From Acidimicrobiia bacterium (GTDB lineage Bacteria > Actinomycetota > Acidimicrobiia > Acidimicrobiales > Poriferisodalaceae), in NCBI GenBank assembly GCA_022828045.1, contig JAJEIW010000029.1:1-36736 (forward strand): a stretch of 36,736 nt of DNA, written 5' to 3'. Both the position numbers and the translations under genes were made by a program. Every line of letters starts with the position of its first letter. The stretch's first letter is position 1. Shown piece by piece: positions 1 to 9,328 of the stretch. Below the pieces are notes generated by a model. That model did no database searches. It had not been told where the DNA came from and was given only the letters and a program-made list of their open reading frames with translations.

Positions 1-1
1 G

Positions 2-238
2 CTCGACGAGGCGATCAGCTACGCGCGGGACCTGGGACGCTTCAGCGCTCCGTGGTCGATGGCCCAGATCAAGCGCCAAGTGTGGGGACAGCTCGACGAG
101 GCACGCAGCGACGCCTTGGAGGAGTCCAACGCGCTCATGCGGGAATCGCTCACACGACCGGACTTCAAGGAAGGCGTCCAGAGCTTCGTGGAGCAGCGCG
201 ACCCCAACTTCGAGCCGGTCTCGGCTGCCTCTGATTGA
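2..238 (+). CDS. Enoyl-CoA hydratase/isomerase (crotonase) family protein, C-terminal fragment (5' end outside window)
   Basis: Frame open from base 2: LDEAISYARDLGRFSAPWSMAQIKRQVWGQLDEARSDALEESNALMRESLTRPDFKEGVQSFVEQRDPNF, typical crotonase C-terminus. Confidence 0.75.
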   Translation, partial: LDEAISYARDLGRFSAPWSMAQIKRQVWGQLDEARSDALEESNALMRESLTRPDFKEGVQSFVEQRDPNFEPVSAASD

Positions 239-315
239 TCTGGGTCTGAGTCAACTGGGATCTGATCGACTCCCTGCCCAGGGGTTCTGGCACCTGCCGG
301 GGCGGTGACGCGACG

Positions 316-1959
316 GTGAACGACACGCTCGTCGCGTTTGCCGTGCTGGCTTGGCTGGCGTACCTGGCCAGTCGGCTGCTGGCGCGGCATCACCTGCCCG
401 AGCTGGTCGCATTCCTCATCGTCGGTGCGCTGCTGGGCCCGTCGGGGCCGCCGTTCATGCAGCTGATCGACGAGCCGTCGCTGATCGCGCTGCGACCCGT
501 CACCGAGGTGGCACTGGCAGTGCTCATGTTCGTGATCGGCGAACGAGTCTCGGTGCGGGCACTGAGAGCCGCGAGATGGACGCTCACGACGGGCGTCATC
601 CAGTTCGTGCTGAGCGCAGTCGCGGTGTTCTGGGTGACGAGCAGGCTCGGCGCCGACCGTCCGGTCGCGCTGGTGCTCGGCGCGCTCGCCGGTGCCGGCG
701 CACCGATGACGATCGCGCACATCGTGACTTCCGTGCGTGCCCGCGGCAGCTATCCCACCGGCATCGTGGGCACCCATGCCGTGTCGGACGCGCTGGCGAC
801 CACGACGTTCGCTGCGGTGCTCCCGATAGCGCTGCTGCTGTCGGACGAGGCTGCCGACATCGGCGGCGCGCTGGTGAACTTCGTCCAGCTCGGCATCGGA
901 GGCGCGGTGCTGGGACTGATCCTGGGCTGGTTCATCTCGCGGCTCGGCTTCCAGATCGAGACCTCCGGCGAGCTGTTGCTGTTCGTGCTGGTGCACATCG
1001 TGATCGCGTGGACCGTTGCCGGATTCGCCGAGATCTCGCTGCCGCTGGCAGCGCTCGTCGCGGGTGCCACGGCGGCGACGGTGTCGCCGCAGGCATTCTC
1101 GGTGCGCCTGTTCCGCACGATCAAGACCATCGAGCAGCCGCTCTACCTGCTGTTCTTCGCGCTGGCCGGTGCGTCCATCCACCTCTCCGATGTGCCCAAG
1201 GTCGGGCTGGTCGGCATCGCTTACATCGTCGTGCGTGTGGCGGCCAAGATCGTCGGCGGCCTCGCCGGCGGCCTCACCGGGGGCCTCGGCTGGCGGCGAT
1301 CGTTTCGGCTGGGAGTCAACCTGACGCCTCAGGCGGGCGTGGCCGTCGGCCTTGCGGTCCTCGCTTCCGAGCGCTTGAGCGACGTCGGTTCCGATGCAGG
1401 CGTCGAGGCCGCCACCGTGGTGCTCGGCGCCGTCGTGCTGTTCGAGCTGATCGGGCCCCTCTTCGTTGCGCGGGACCTGCGTGACTGGTCGTCCGAGGAG
1501 GACGACTCCGGCACTGCTCCCGAAGAGTTCGAGCTGCCCGCACATGTGCTGGTGGCAGCTCCGGTCCCGGTGGAGCTGCCCGAATGGCTGATCGACCAAG
1601 CGGCCCGGTGGCGCTCGTCGCTGGTGGTGTTGATGCCAGGGGAGCGAGACGAGCCCCACGCGGCACAGATCGGGGAGCGATGCGGGAGCCGCGACGTGGA
1701 CTTCGAGTTCCGTTCGCTGCGAAACGAGAGCTTCACCGGTGCGGTGGTGCGCTCTCGCAGCCAGCACCAGGCGGACCTCGTCGTCCTGTTCGCCCCGCGC
1801 CCGCCGGCCGGAGCCTCCCGGCTGGTGCTGCTGCCGTCCGAGCGCATCGCGCGCCAGCTGCCGGTGCCGGTACTCACCTTCCCTCTGAACCTGCCGGAGG
1901 AGGACCAACCGCCGCGGCCTCGCCGGTTGCCGTGGCAGAGCCCGGGGCGGGGCGAGTGA
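316..1959 (+). CDS. Cation:proton antiporter (CPA2/Kef-type, Na+/H+ exchanger family) with C-terminal cytosolic domain
   Basis: 547 aa, about 12 hydrophobic segments; motifs HHLPELVAFLIVGALLGPSG, GAPMTIAHIV; GTG start. Confidence 0.85.
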   Translation: MNDTLVAFAVLAWLAYLASRLLARHHLPELVAFLIVGALLGPSGPPFMQLIDEPSLIALRPVTEVALAVLMFVIGERVSVRALRAARWTLTTGVIQFVLSAVAVFWVTSRLGADRPVALVLGALAGAGAPMTIAHIVTSVRARGSYPTGIVGTHAVSDALATTTFAAVLPIALLLSDEAADIGGALVNFVQLGIGGAVLGLILGWFISRLGFQIETSGELLLFVLVHIVIAWTVAGFAEISLPLAALVAGATAATVSPQAFSVRLFRTIKTIEQPLYLLFFALAGASIHLSDVPKVGLVGIAYIVVRVAAKIVGGLAGGLTGGLGWRRSFRLGVNLTPQAGVAVGLAVLASERLSDVGSDAGVEAATVVLGAVVLFELIGPLFVARDLRDWSSEEDDSGTAPEEFELPAHVLVAAPVPVELPEWLIDQAARWRSSLVVLMPGERDEPHAAQIGERCGSRDVDFEFRSLRNESFTGAVVRSRSQHQADLVVLFAPRPPAGASRLVLLPSERIARQLPVPVLTFPLNLPEEDQPPRPRRLPWQSPGRGE

Positions 1960-2777
1960 GCCAGCCGGCCGGCAACCCGGCGGGAGCGGATCCGCCAGAC
2001 GCCACCGAAGCGCTGGTCGGGGCAGCACGCGATATCGCCGCGGACGCGGGATCGCTCACATTGCGGTGGTTCGGCCGTCGCGATCTCGGTGTCACCTGGA
2101 AGCGGGACGGTACCGAGGTGACCGAAGCCGACCGGGCGGCGGAGCGCCTCGTCCGGGACCGGATCGGTGAGCAGTTTCCCGATGACGCGATCTTCGGCGA
2201 GGAAGAGGGCGGCGCAATCCGGCCTGAGGGTCGGACATGGATCGTCGACCCCATCGATGGGACGCGGGGCTTTGTGCGAGGTGTTCCCCTGTACGCGACG
2301 CTCGTGGCGCTGGTCGATCCTCACGGTCCGCTGGTGGGCGTCATCGACCTGCCGGTGCTCGGGCAGACGCTCGCCGCCGGGAGAGGCACCGGCTGCTGGC
2401 AGGACGACCATCGCTGCACGGTGAGCCATCACGCTGAGCTCAGCGGAGCGCTCGTCAACACCTCGGACTACAACACCTTCGAACCGACCCAATTCGAGGC
2501 GTTGCGCTCCCGCGGTGCGATGATGCGCACGTGGGGCGACGCATACGGCTACTTCCTCGTCGCCACCGGGCAGGCTGAGGCGATGATCGATCCGGTATGC
2601 GAGACATGGGACCTCGCCCCGATGCCGGTGATCATGTCGGAGGCCGGCGGCATCTTCACCGATGTCGATGGCCGGCCTGAGTACCGCAACCGCAACGGCA
2701 TCGCCACCAACGGCGTGCTCCACGAGGAAATCGTCGACGCCATGGCCGCCCGCCCCCCGAACAGCCATGCCGAGTGA
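1956..2777 (+). CDS. Inositol monophosphatase family, histidinol-phosphatase-like
   Basis: GTG start overlaps antiporter stop (GTGA); IMPase motifs GEEEGG, WIVDPIDGTRGFVRG, WDLAPMPVIMSEAGG. Confidence 0.85.
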   Translation: MSQPAGNPAGADPPDATEALVGAARDIAADAGSLTLRWFGRRDLGVTWKRDGTEVTEADRAAERLVRDRIGEQFPDDAIFGEEEGGAIRPEGRTWIVDPIDGTRGFVRGVPLYATLVALVDPHGPLVGVIDLPVLGQTLAAGRGTGCWQDDHRCTVSHHAELSGALVNTSDYNTFEPTQFEALRSRGAMMRTWGDAYGYFLVATGQAEAMIDPVCETWDLAPMPVIMSEAGGIFTDVDGRPEYRNRNGIATNGVLHEEIVDAMAARPPNSHAE

Positions 2778-3987
2778 CGCCCGCCGCAGGGCCGAACTCC
2801 AGCTGCCTGAGCGCGATCGGATGCCCCGCTGGGTGCCGCGTGCGATCGGGCTGGCATTGCTGGGCGTCGTGGGTCTGGCGACGGCGGCGTGGCTGCTCGA
2901 CCGGCTGCGCGATCTCTTGGTGGTGCTGCTGGTGTCGCTGTTCCTGTCGTTTGCCATGGAGCCGGCCGTCAACTGGCTGGCGCGCCGGGGATGGAAACGC
3001 GGGCTTGGCACAGCGGTCGTCTTCTGTGTCTTCGCCGCGGCGGCCTTGGGATTTCTGGCTGCCATGGCATCGGTCCTGGCCGACCAGATCACCAAGCTGA
3101 TCGACGCTGCGCCCGGCTACCTGGCCGATATCGAGCGCTGGGCAGACGACCAGTTCGGCATCCAGCTCAGCACCGGCGATCTGCGAGCCCAGTTCACCGA
3201 GGGCGGCACGGCGGCATCGCTGTTGGGTGACGTCGCCGGCAACCTGGTATCGGTCGGCTCGACTGTGGTCAACGTCGCGATCCAGATGCTGACCGTTGCC
3301 TTGTTCACCTTCTACCTGGTCGCAGACGGCCCGCGGCTGCGCCGCTTGGTCTGCTCCGCGCTGGTGCCGTCCCGCCAGGCCGCCGTGATGCGCGGCTGGG
3401 AGCTGGCCATCGACAAGACCGGCGGCTACATCTACTCCAGGACGCTGCTCGCAATCGCAGCGTTCCTGGTGCACTGGGCCGCCTTCGCCATCATCGGCGT
3501 GCCGTTCCCGCTGCCGCTCGCGATGTGGGTGGGCGTGCTGTCGCAGTTCGTTCCGGTCGTCGGCACCTACCTGGCGGGCGTGCTGCCGCTGCTCATCGCG
3601 CTGCTCGACGAGCCGATCAGCGCCTTGTGGGTTCTCATCGTGGTGCTCGCGTACCAGCAGATCGAGAATTACCTGCTCGCGCCCCGGGTGACCGCTCACA
3701 CCATGAACATCCATCCCGCCGTCGCGTTCGGCTCGGTTCTCGTGGGCGCCGCGCTGCTCGGCTCAGCCGGAGCACTGCTGGCAGTTCCCGCTGCTGCGAC
3801 CATCCAGGCCTTCGTGTCCACCTACATCAAGCGGCACGAGCTCATCGAGTCAGAACTGTTCGAGACCCACGAGAGCGAAGCGGACGTCGCTGACGGCCAC
3901 GATGAGCTGGCTGTCGTGGACCCAGGCGAGTCTGTGGACGCGGATGCGGACCCAGCGGCCGATTCCGGATCGCCGCCAGCCGGGTGA
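2767..3987 (+). CDS. AI-2E family transporter (UPF0118)
   Basis: Multi-TM protein; SLFLSFAMEPAVNWLARRGWKRGLGTAVVF, YQQIENYLLAPRVTAHTMNIHPAVAFGSVLVGAALLG. Confidence 0.88.
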   Translation: MPSDARRRAELQLPERDRMPRWVPRAIGLALLGVVGLATAAWLLDRLRDLLVVLLVSLFLSFAMEPAVNWLARRGWKRGLGTAVVFCVFAAAALGFLAAMASVLADQITKLIDAAPGYLADIERWADDQFGIQLSTGDLRAQFTEGGTAASLLGDVAGNLVSVGSTVVNVAIQMLTVALFTFYLVADGPRLRRLVCSALVPSRQAAVMRGWELAIDKTGGYIYSRTLLAIAAFLVHWAAFAIIGVPFPLPLAMWVGVLSQFVPVVGTYLAGVLPLLIALLDEPISALWVLIVVLAYQQIENYLLAPRVTAHTMNIHPAVAFGSVLVGAALLGSAGALLAVPAAATIQAFVSTYIKRHELIESELFETHESEADVADGHDELAVVDPGESVDADADPAADSGSPPAG

Positions 3988-4265
3988 TGGCGGTCCTCGT
4001 TGACGACGCCCGGTGGCCATGGCGAGGTCGACGCTGGGCGCATCTCGTCTCCGACGAGAGCTACGAGGAACTGCACCTGTTCGCTGCGTCAATCGGCAAG
4101 CGACGGGCGGCATTTCAGGGCGACCATTACGACGTCGACGAGGCCGAGCGGGAGCTTGCCCTCGCTGCAGGCGCCGTAGCAGTCAACAGCCGCGAACTGG
4201 TAGCTCGCCTGCGCGCGGCCGACTTGCGCCAGCGCAATGCCCGCCGGGCCGACAATCGCACGTGA
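3987..4265 (+). CDS. DUF4031 domain-containing protein
   Basis: MAVLVDDARWPWRGRRWAHLVSDESYEELHLFAASIG...RAAFQGDHYDV; start overlaps previous stop. Confidence 0.8.
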   Translation: MAVLVDDARWPWRGRRWAHLVSDESYEELHLFAASIGKRRAAFQGDHYDVDEAERELALAAGAVAVNSRELVARLRAADLRQRNARRADNRT

Positions 4266-4282
4266 GCCTGCCCGAGGCAGGC
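4266..4282. terminator. Candidate bidirectional hairpin between convergent genes
   Basis: GCCTGCC-cga-GGCAGGC, 7-bp stem and 3-nt loop, directly after the DUF4031 stop; no T-tract. Confidence 0.3.
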
Positions 4283-4294
4283 ACCCCAGGCGGC

Positions 4295-4984
4295 TCAGAA
4301 CACCTCGAGGTGCTCCATCACGGCGTCGATGAAGCCGAAGTTCTTCGGCGTCGCGAAGTGGTCACAGCCGCGCAGCTCAGTGAACGAAGCATCTGCCAGG
4401 GCGTCGAGCAGCGGGTCTGCCGGGCCGGCGAAGTCTTCGGTACCCAGCACCACCCGCACCGGATGGGTGATGCGTGCGAACTCGTCGTCGCCAAGCGGCG
4501 CGTGCTTGCGGCGCATGAACGCGGCCAGCGCCTGACCGTCTTGGTCTGGCTCGGCGGCATAGCGGGCGAAGGTCTGGGCGTGCACGTCATCGGCCGGGGC
4601 GTCGCCCGAAACTCCCCGCGCAATGCGCTCGGCCTGCTCGTCATCGCGCTCGAACAGGTTGCGGCCGACGCCCGAGATCACCAAGCGGTCGAATCGTTCG
4701 GGTGCGATCGACGCCATCACCAGCAGCGTGCGCGACCCCATCGAGAAGCCCACGCCGTCGACGGTCTGATCGCCCGCTTCTTCGGCCAGCCGCTCGACCA
4801 GCTTGGCTTCCATTTCTGCGTAGTCGGCAGGATCGTGCGACTTGGGCGCCGATCCGTGGCCTGGCAGGTCCCACGCGATGATCTCGCGCCCGCCGTCGGC
4901 CAGCAGGTCCAGGATGCCGGTCGGCTGCCACGTGCTCGCCACCGAGCCGGTGAAGCCGTGAAGCAGGAGCACAGGGTTCGCCAT
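4295..4984 (-). CDS. Alpha/beta hydrolase fold protein
   Basis: MANPVLLLHGFTGS, nucleophile elbow GVGFSMGSR, terminal GCDHF region. Confidence 0.8.
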   Translation of the reverse strand: MANPVLLLHGFTGSVASTWQPTGILDLLADGGREIIAWDLPGHGSAPKSHDPADYAEMEAKLVERLAEEAGDQTVDGVGFSMGSRTLLVMASIAPERFDRLVISGVGRNLFERDDEQAERIARGVSGDAPADDVHAQTFARYAAEPDQDGQALAAFMRRKHAPLGDDEFARITHPVRVVLGTEDFAGPADPLLDALADASFTELRGCDHFATPKNFGFIDAVMEHLEVF

Positions 4985-5075
4985 GGCGGAAGTCTGGCAG
5001 AGCCGTGACATACCCTGCATCGGGGCGTTGGGCACCCACGTCCCGCTGAACGACACCCAGAGCGAGTGGCGAACC

Positions 5076-6851
5076 ATGAGCACGACGACTGCACCGCCCA
5101 TCCGGATTGCCAACTGCAGCGGCTTCTTCGGAGACCGTCTCTCCGCTGCCCGCGAGATGGTCTCCGACGGCCCGATCGATGCCCTCACGGGCGACTGGCT
5201 CGCCGAGCTGACGATGCTGATCCTGTCGCGCATCGCCGCGAAGCGCCCCGGCGCCGGCTACGCCCGCACCTTTGTCACCCAGATGGAGGAGGTGATGGGG
5301 ACCTGCCTGGACCACGGAATCAAGGTCGTCTCCAATGCCGGGGGGCTGCACCCGGAGGGCTGCGCCGACGCGGTGTCCGATGTCGCGGATCGGCTGGGAT
5401 TGAAGCCGTCGATCGCGTATGTGGACGGCGACGATCTGACCGATCGGCTCGCCGAGCTGATCGCATCGGGCAACGACTTCGCGCATCTCGACACCGGCCA
5501 GCCGCTCGGCGATCTGGCCGACCGCATCGTGACGGCGAATGCCTACATCGGCTGCTGGGGGATCGTCGAGGCGCTCAACCAGGGCGCTGACATCGTCATC
5601 ACCGGGCGGGCGACTGATGCAGCCGTCGTGGCAGCTCCCGCGGCGTGGCATCACGGCTGGACCCGCGACGACTGGGATGCCCTGGCCGGGGCGATCGTCG
5701 CCGGTCATGTCATCGAGTGCGGCGGGCAGGCCACCGGCGGCAACTACAGCTTCTTCACCGAGATAGCCGACATGACCTACCCGGGGTTTCCCTGGGCCGA
5801 GGTCGCAGCGGACGGTTCGAGCGTGATCGGCAAGCACGCCGGCACCGGCGGGGAGGTCTCGGTCGGCACCGTGACGTCACAGCTGCTGTACGAGATCCAG
5901 AGCGAGCGGTACTTCAACCCCGACGTGGTAAGCCGCTTCGACTCCATCGAGCTCTCCCAGATCGGGCCGGACCGGGTGCGCATCGGCGGCGTGCGGGGCG
6001 AGCCGGCGCCGCCCACGCTGAAGGTGGCCATGAACTACCAGGGCGGGTACCGCAACCAGATCTCGATCGGGCTGACGGGGCTTGACATCGGGGCCAAGGC
6101 CGAGCTGATCGAGCGGCAGTTCTGGCACGCGTGCCCGTACGGCCCCGGCGACTACGAGACCGTGGTGCGCAAGTTCCTGCCGACGCACAAGGCCGATCCG
6201 GCCACCAACGAGGAGGCGGTTGCGGTCTACAAGATCATCGTGAAGGATCCTGACGAGCGCAAGGTCGGCCGGGCGTTCTCCAACGCCGGAACAGAGATCG
6301 GCCTGTGCTCCATTCCGGGAATGTTCGGCACCGGCGGAGGTCCGGGTCCGGGTCAGCCGTTCGGCGTGTACTGGCCGGCGCTCGTCGATGCCGAGCTCGT
6401 GCCGATGAACGTCGTGGTGGACGGCCGGCGCACGGTGGTCGACAGCACCCCGCCGGAGGTCTTCTTCGAGAGCGCCGAGGTGGCGACGCCCGACCGGGTC
6501 GAGCCGCCGGGCGGGCCGACCAGAGCCGCCCCGCTCGGCACGCTGTTCGGCACCCGGTCGGGCGACAAGGGCCCGAACGCGAACCTCGGCATCTTCGCCC
6601 GGTCGGCCGAGGCCTACTGGTGGCTGTCCGATTACTTGACAGCGGATCGTCTCGCGGAGTTGATGCCCGAGGCAGCCGAGCACAAGGTGGATCGCTACGA
6701 CCTGCCCAACATCTGGAGCCTCAACTTCATCTTCCACGGCATTCTGGAGGAAGGCGTGGCAGCGTCGACGCGGCAGGATCCCCAAGCCAAGGCCCTGGGG
6801 GAGTACCTGCGGGCCAAGATCGTCGAGATTCCCGAGGCGCTGCTGCCGTAG
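5076..6851 (+). CDS. Acyclic terpene utilization AtuA family protein (DUF1446) with C-terminal AtuA-like domain
   Basis: IRIANCSGFFGDR, VVSNAGGLHPEGCADAV, IVITGRATDAAVVAAPAAWHHGW; C-terminal GTLFGTRSGDKGPNANLGIFARS. Confidence 0.85.
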   Translation: MSTTTAPPIRIANCSGFFGDRLSAAREMVSDGPIDALTGDWLAELTMLILSRIAAKRPGAGYARTFVTQMEEVMGTCLDHGIKVVSNAGGLHPEGCADAVSDVADRLGLKPSIAYVDGDDLTDRLAELIASGNDFAHLDTGQPLGDLADRIVTANAYIGCWGIVEALNQGADIVITGRATDAAVVAAPAAWHHGWTRDDWDALAGAIVAGHVIECGGQATGGNYSFFTEIADMTYPGFPWAEVAADGSSVIGKHAGTGGEVSVGTVTSQLLYEIQSERYFNPDVVSRFDSIELSQIGPDRVRIGGVRGEPAPPTLKVAMNYQGGYRNQISIGLTGLDIGAKAELIERQFWHACPYGPGDYETVVRKFLPTHKADPATNEEAVAVYKIIVKDPDERKVGRAFSNAGTEIGLCSIPGMFGTGGGPGPGQPFGVYWPALVDAELVPMNVVVDGRRTVVDSTPPEVFFESAEVATPDRVEPPGGPTRAAPLGTLFGTRSGDKGPNANLGIFARSAEAYWWLSDYLTADRLAELMPEAAEHKVDRYDLPNIWSLNFIFHGILEEGVAASTRQDPQAKALGEYLRAKIVEIPEALLP

Positions 6852-6864
6852 TGAGGACCCCTCG

Positions 6865-7812
6865 TCAGCGGTGCTGGAGGTCTTGCAGGGGCATGCGCGG
6901 GCCGTGGCGGGGCGGCGCCCCAGCCGACTTGGCCAGCGCCTGCACCCGGGCCCGTTGCCCGCGATAGGGCTCGAGCAGCTCCAGCATGCGGTCGTCGTCT
7001 CCGCGTCTTTCGCCGGCCAGGTGCCAGGCGACGTAGCTGGGTATCTGGTAGTCGCCGATGATGACCGAGTCGGGGTCGCCGTGGCAGAGCAGCACGACGA
7101 TCGATGCGGTCCACGGGCCGATGCCCCGGACTGCCTGCAGGCGCTCGCGAGCCGCCTCCGGCGCGAGCTGGGCCACGCGCTCCAGAGTGGCTGCCCGGCG
7201 AGCGAACGCGATGATGGCCTCGGCGCGGCGGCGCTCGACATCGAAGCGGTGGAACTCGTGGTACGCCAGCGAGGCCATGAGCCCGGCCGTCGGCGGCAGC
7301 CGCAGCGCCTCGGGCGCGGGACCAGGCGGCCTGCGACCCCAGCGCCGCAGGATGCCCTGCCACGAGTTCTTGGCGTTCAGTCCGGTCACCTTCTGGCCGC
7401 ACACGGTGGGGACCACATGCTCCCAGATCGTGCCGGTGGCTGTCAGCCGGCGGGCAGGCCAGCGACGCACCCACCCGGCCACGACGGCGTCGAGGGGGAT
7501 GAGCGCTGCGGGTTCGTCCTGGCTGCCGAGCAGTGCGGGCACGCCTGCCGCAGCCTCCGATGCACCCGGTCCCCAGCCGATCACCTCCGCGCAATGCCCG
7601 CTGCGGGTGATGCGCAGCGTGGCCTCGCCTGCAGGTGTGTCCTGGGCACGCCAGATGTGCGGGCCCGCATACAGCACGGGACCCAGCGCTCCCTTGCCGC
7701 CGACCCGCCCGAGCGACCTGCCGGCGTCCAGCGAGTAGTCGAACTCGAAACGCTGCCGCAGATCGGGCGACCGGGTGCTCGCGGCCGGTGCCGGCCCGAC
7801 GCCGGATCGCAT
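6865..7812 (-). CDS. DNA-3-methyladenine glycosylase / AlkA-like HhH-GPD protein
   Basis: HhH-GPD motif ERLQAVRGIGPWTASIVVLLCHGDPDSVIIGDY. Confidence 0.82.
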   Translation of the reverse strand: MRSGVGPAPAASTRSPDLRQRFEFDYSLDAGRSLGRVGGKGALGPVLYAGPHIWRAQDTPAGEATLRITRSGHCAEVIGWGPGASEAAAGVPALLGSQDEPAALIPLDAVVAGWVRRWPARRLTATGTIWEHVVPTVCGQKVTGLNAKNSWQGILRRWGRRPPGPAPEALRLPPTAGLMASLAYHEFHRFDVERRRAEAIIAFARRAATLERVAQLAPEAARERLQAVRGIGPWTASIVVLLCHGDPDSVIIGDYQIPSYVAWHLAGERRGDDDRMLELLEPYRGQRARVQALAKSAGAPPRHGPRMPLQDLQHR

Positions 7813-7823
7813 CAGAGCATCGC

Positions 7824-8672
7824 CTAGGAGGCCGGCTCCGCGATCACCGGGTTTGTGAGCGTCCCGATCCCCTCGATGGTGATCGACACGTCGTCTCCGT
7901 CGCTCAAGAACGCCGGCGGTTTCCAGTAGGCCCCCACTCCCTCAGGAGTGCCCGTGGCGATGATGGTGCCCGGATCGAGCGTGAATGCCGTCGAGAGGTG
8001 CGCGACGATCTCGTAGCAATCGAAGATCAGATCGTCGGTCTTGGCGTCCTGGCGAACCTCGCCGCTCACCTCGGTGACCAAGCGGCACGAATGCGGATCG
8101 ATCGAGTCGCTGGTGACCATCCACGGTCCGCACGGCCCGTGGGTATCCCACGACTTGCCCATCATCATCGTCGGGCTCGCTCGCTGCCAGTCGCGCACGC
8201 TGACGTCGTTCATGATCGTGTAGCCCGCGATGTAGTCCGGCACCTCAGACGCCGACACTGAGCGAGCGGTGCGCCCGATGACGACGGCCAGTTCGCCTTC
8301 GTAGTCGATCATGTCCGGCGCTGCGGCCGGAATGTGGATCGGCTCGTGGGGCCCGATGATGCAGTTGTGGTGCTTGTTGAAGATGATCGGCACCGATGGG
8401 GGCTCGCGGCCGCCTTCGGCCGCATGGGCCCGGTAGTTGAGCCCCACGGCGAGGATGGTCGGCGGGCGGCCGACCGGGGACAGCAGCGTCGCTTCGTCGA
8501 GCGCCGTGGTCGGGCCGGTCGCCATGGCGTTGACGGCGGCTACGAGGCCGCCCTCGCACGCCTCGAGCAACGACGGCAGGTCTGTGTGGTCGCATTGCAG
8601 GGTCGCAATGCCGTCGTCAGTCACGATGCCCAGAGCAGGTCGTCCGTCTACGAGATGTCTCCCAATACGCAT
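7824..8672 (-). CDS. Fumarylacetoacetate hydrolase family protein
   Basis: ILAVGLNYRAHAAEGG, IDYEGELAVVIGRTAR, GYTIMNDVSVRDWQ, GTIIATGTPEGVG. Confidence 0.9.
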   Translation of the reverse strand: MRIGRHLVDGRPALGIVTDDGIATLQCDHTDLPSLLEACEGGLVAAVNAMATGPTTALDEATLLSPVGRPPTILAVGLNYRAHAAEGGREPPSVPIIFNKHHNCIIGPHEPIHIPAAAPDMIDYEGELAVVIGRTARSVSASEVPDYIAGYTIMNDVSVRDWQRASPTMMMGKSWDTHGPCGPWMVTSDSIDPHSCRLVTEVSGEVRQDAKTDDLIFDCYEIVAHLSTAFTLDPGTIIATGTPEGVGAYWKPPAFLSDGDDVSITIEGIGTLTNPVIAEPAS

Positions 8673-8678
8673 GCGCCG

Positions 8679-8684
8679 ACGCTA
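8679..8684 (-). promoter_or_regulatory. Candidate leaderless -10 (TAGCGT), FAH gene
   Basis: TAGCGT, 6 nt upstream of ATG (8672). Confidence 0.5.
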
Positions 8685-8788
8685 GTGCGAGGCCGCACAC
8701 TGGACGCGGCGGACGCGCTGGCGATGCTCGCCCCGCAGCCGTGCCGATTCGGGAAACAGCGACTCGGCATTGTGCGAAAGGCGCATCA

Positions 8789-9328
8789 GTGGCACTCTGG
8801 CACGCCATGGCTCGCCATGGCGCCGGGGGCGAAACCCCCGGCGTACTCGACTCTGTGCATGACCCGGTCACGGGGCTGCCCGACGTGCGTGTCTTTGCTG
8901 TCCTGCTGGATCGCAAGCTGGCGCTGGCACGGCGGGCCCTGCAGCCCCTCTCGGTTGTCCTCTTCGAGGTGGACGGATGGGACGAACTCAGCGGCACCCA
9001 GGCACGCGTCGCCCAGCGGCTTGCAGCGCGGCTGGTTCGAGGCACGCTGCGTGAGTCCGACAGCGTCTGCCACTGCACCGACGGAGTCCTCGCCGCCATT
9101 CTCGATGACACGCCGCACAGCGGTGCCGTGTGGGCGGCTGATCGGGTGCGTCGTGAGGTAGCCGCGCGCTCTTATCACACTGGCGTGACGCTCTCGATGG
9201 GGGTGGCGAGCTATCCCACGCACGCCTTGGAGGCCGCAGAGCTGCGCGACCGCGCCTACGCGGCGCTGTTCGTGGCCCGGTCGCTCGGGCCCTCCCGGCT
9301 CGAGGTAGCCGACTCCGGCGCTCAGTAG
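8789..9328 (+). CDS. Degenerate GGDEF-domain protein (probably catalytically inactive)
   Basis: DPVTGLPD N-motif, LFEVDGWDEL, RESDSVCHCTDGVLAAILDD (GGDEF position replaced), VTLSMGVASYP. Start uncertain: GTG 8789 has an AAAGG upstream. Confidence 0.7.
   Translation: MALWHAMARHGAGGETPGVLDSVHDPVTGLPDVRVFAVLLDRKLALARRALQPLSVVLFEVDGWDELSGTQARVAQRLAARLVRGTLRESDSVCHCTDGVLAAILDDTPHSGAVWAADRVRREVAARSYHTGVTLSMGVASYPTHALEAAELRDRAYAALFVARSLGPSRLEVADSGAQ
8821..8843. repeat. Perfect 9-bp inverted repeat with 5-nt loop
   Basis: CGCCGGGGG-cgaaa-CCCCCGGCG. Confidence 0.75.

Noticed and set aside
239-315. Repeated GATCTG/CTGGG words upstream of the antiporter gene
   Set aside because: Short imperfect repeats with no clear symmetry or promoter; insufficient to call an operator.
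19-2028. 669-aa minus-strand ORF opposite the antiporter and HisN genes
   Set aside because: Low-complexity Arg/His/Gln-rich translation typical of antisense frames in high-GC DNA; the plus strand encodes clear known families.
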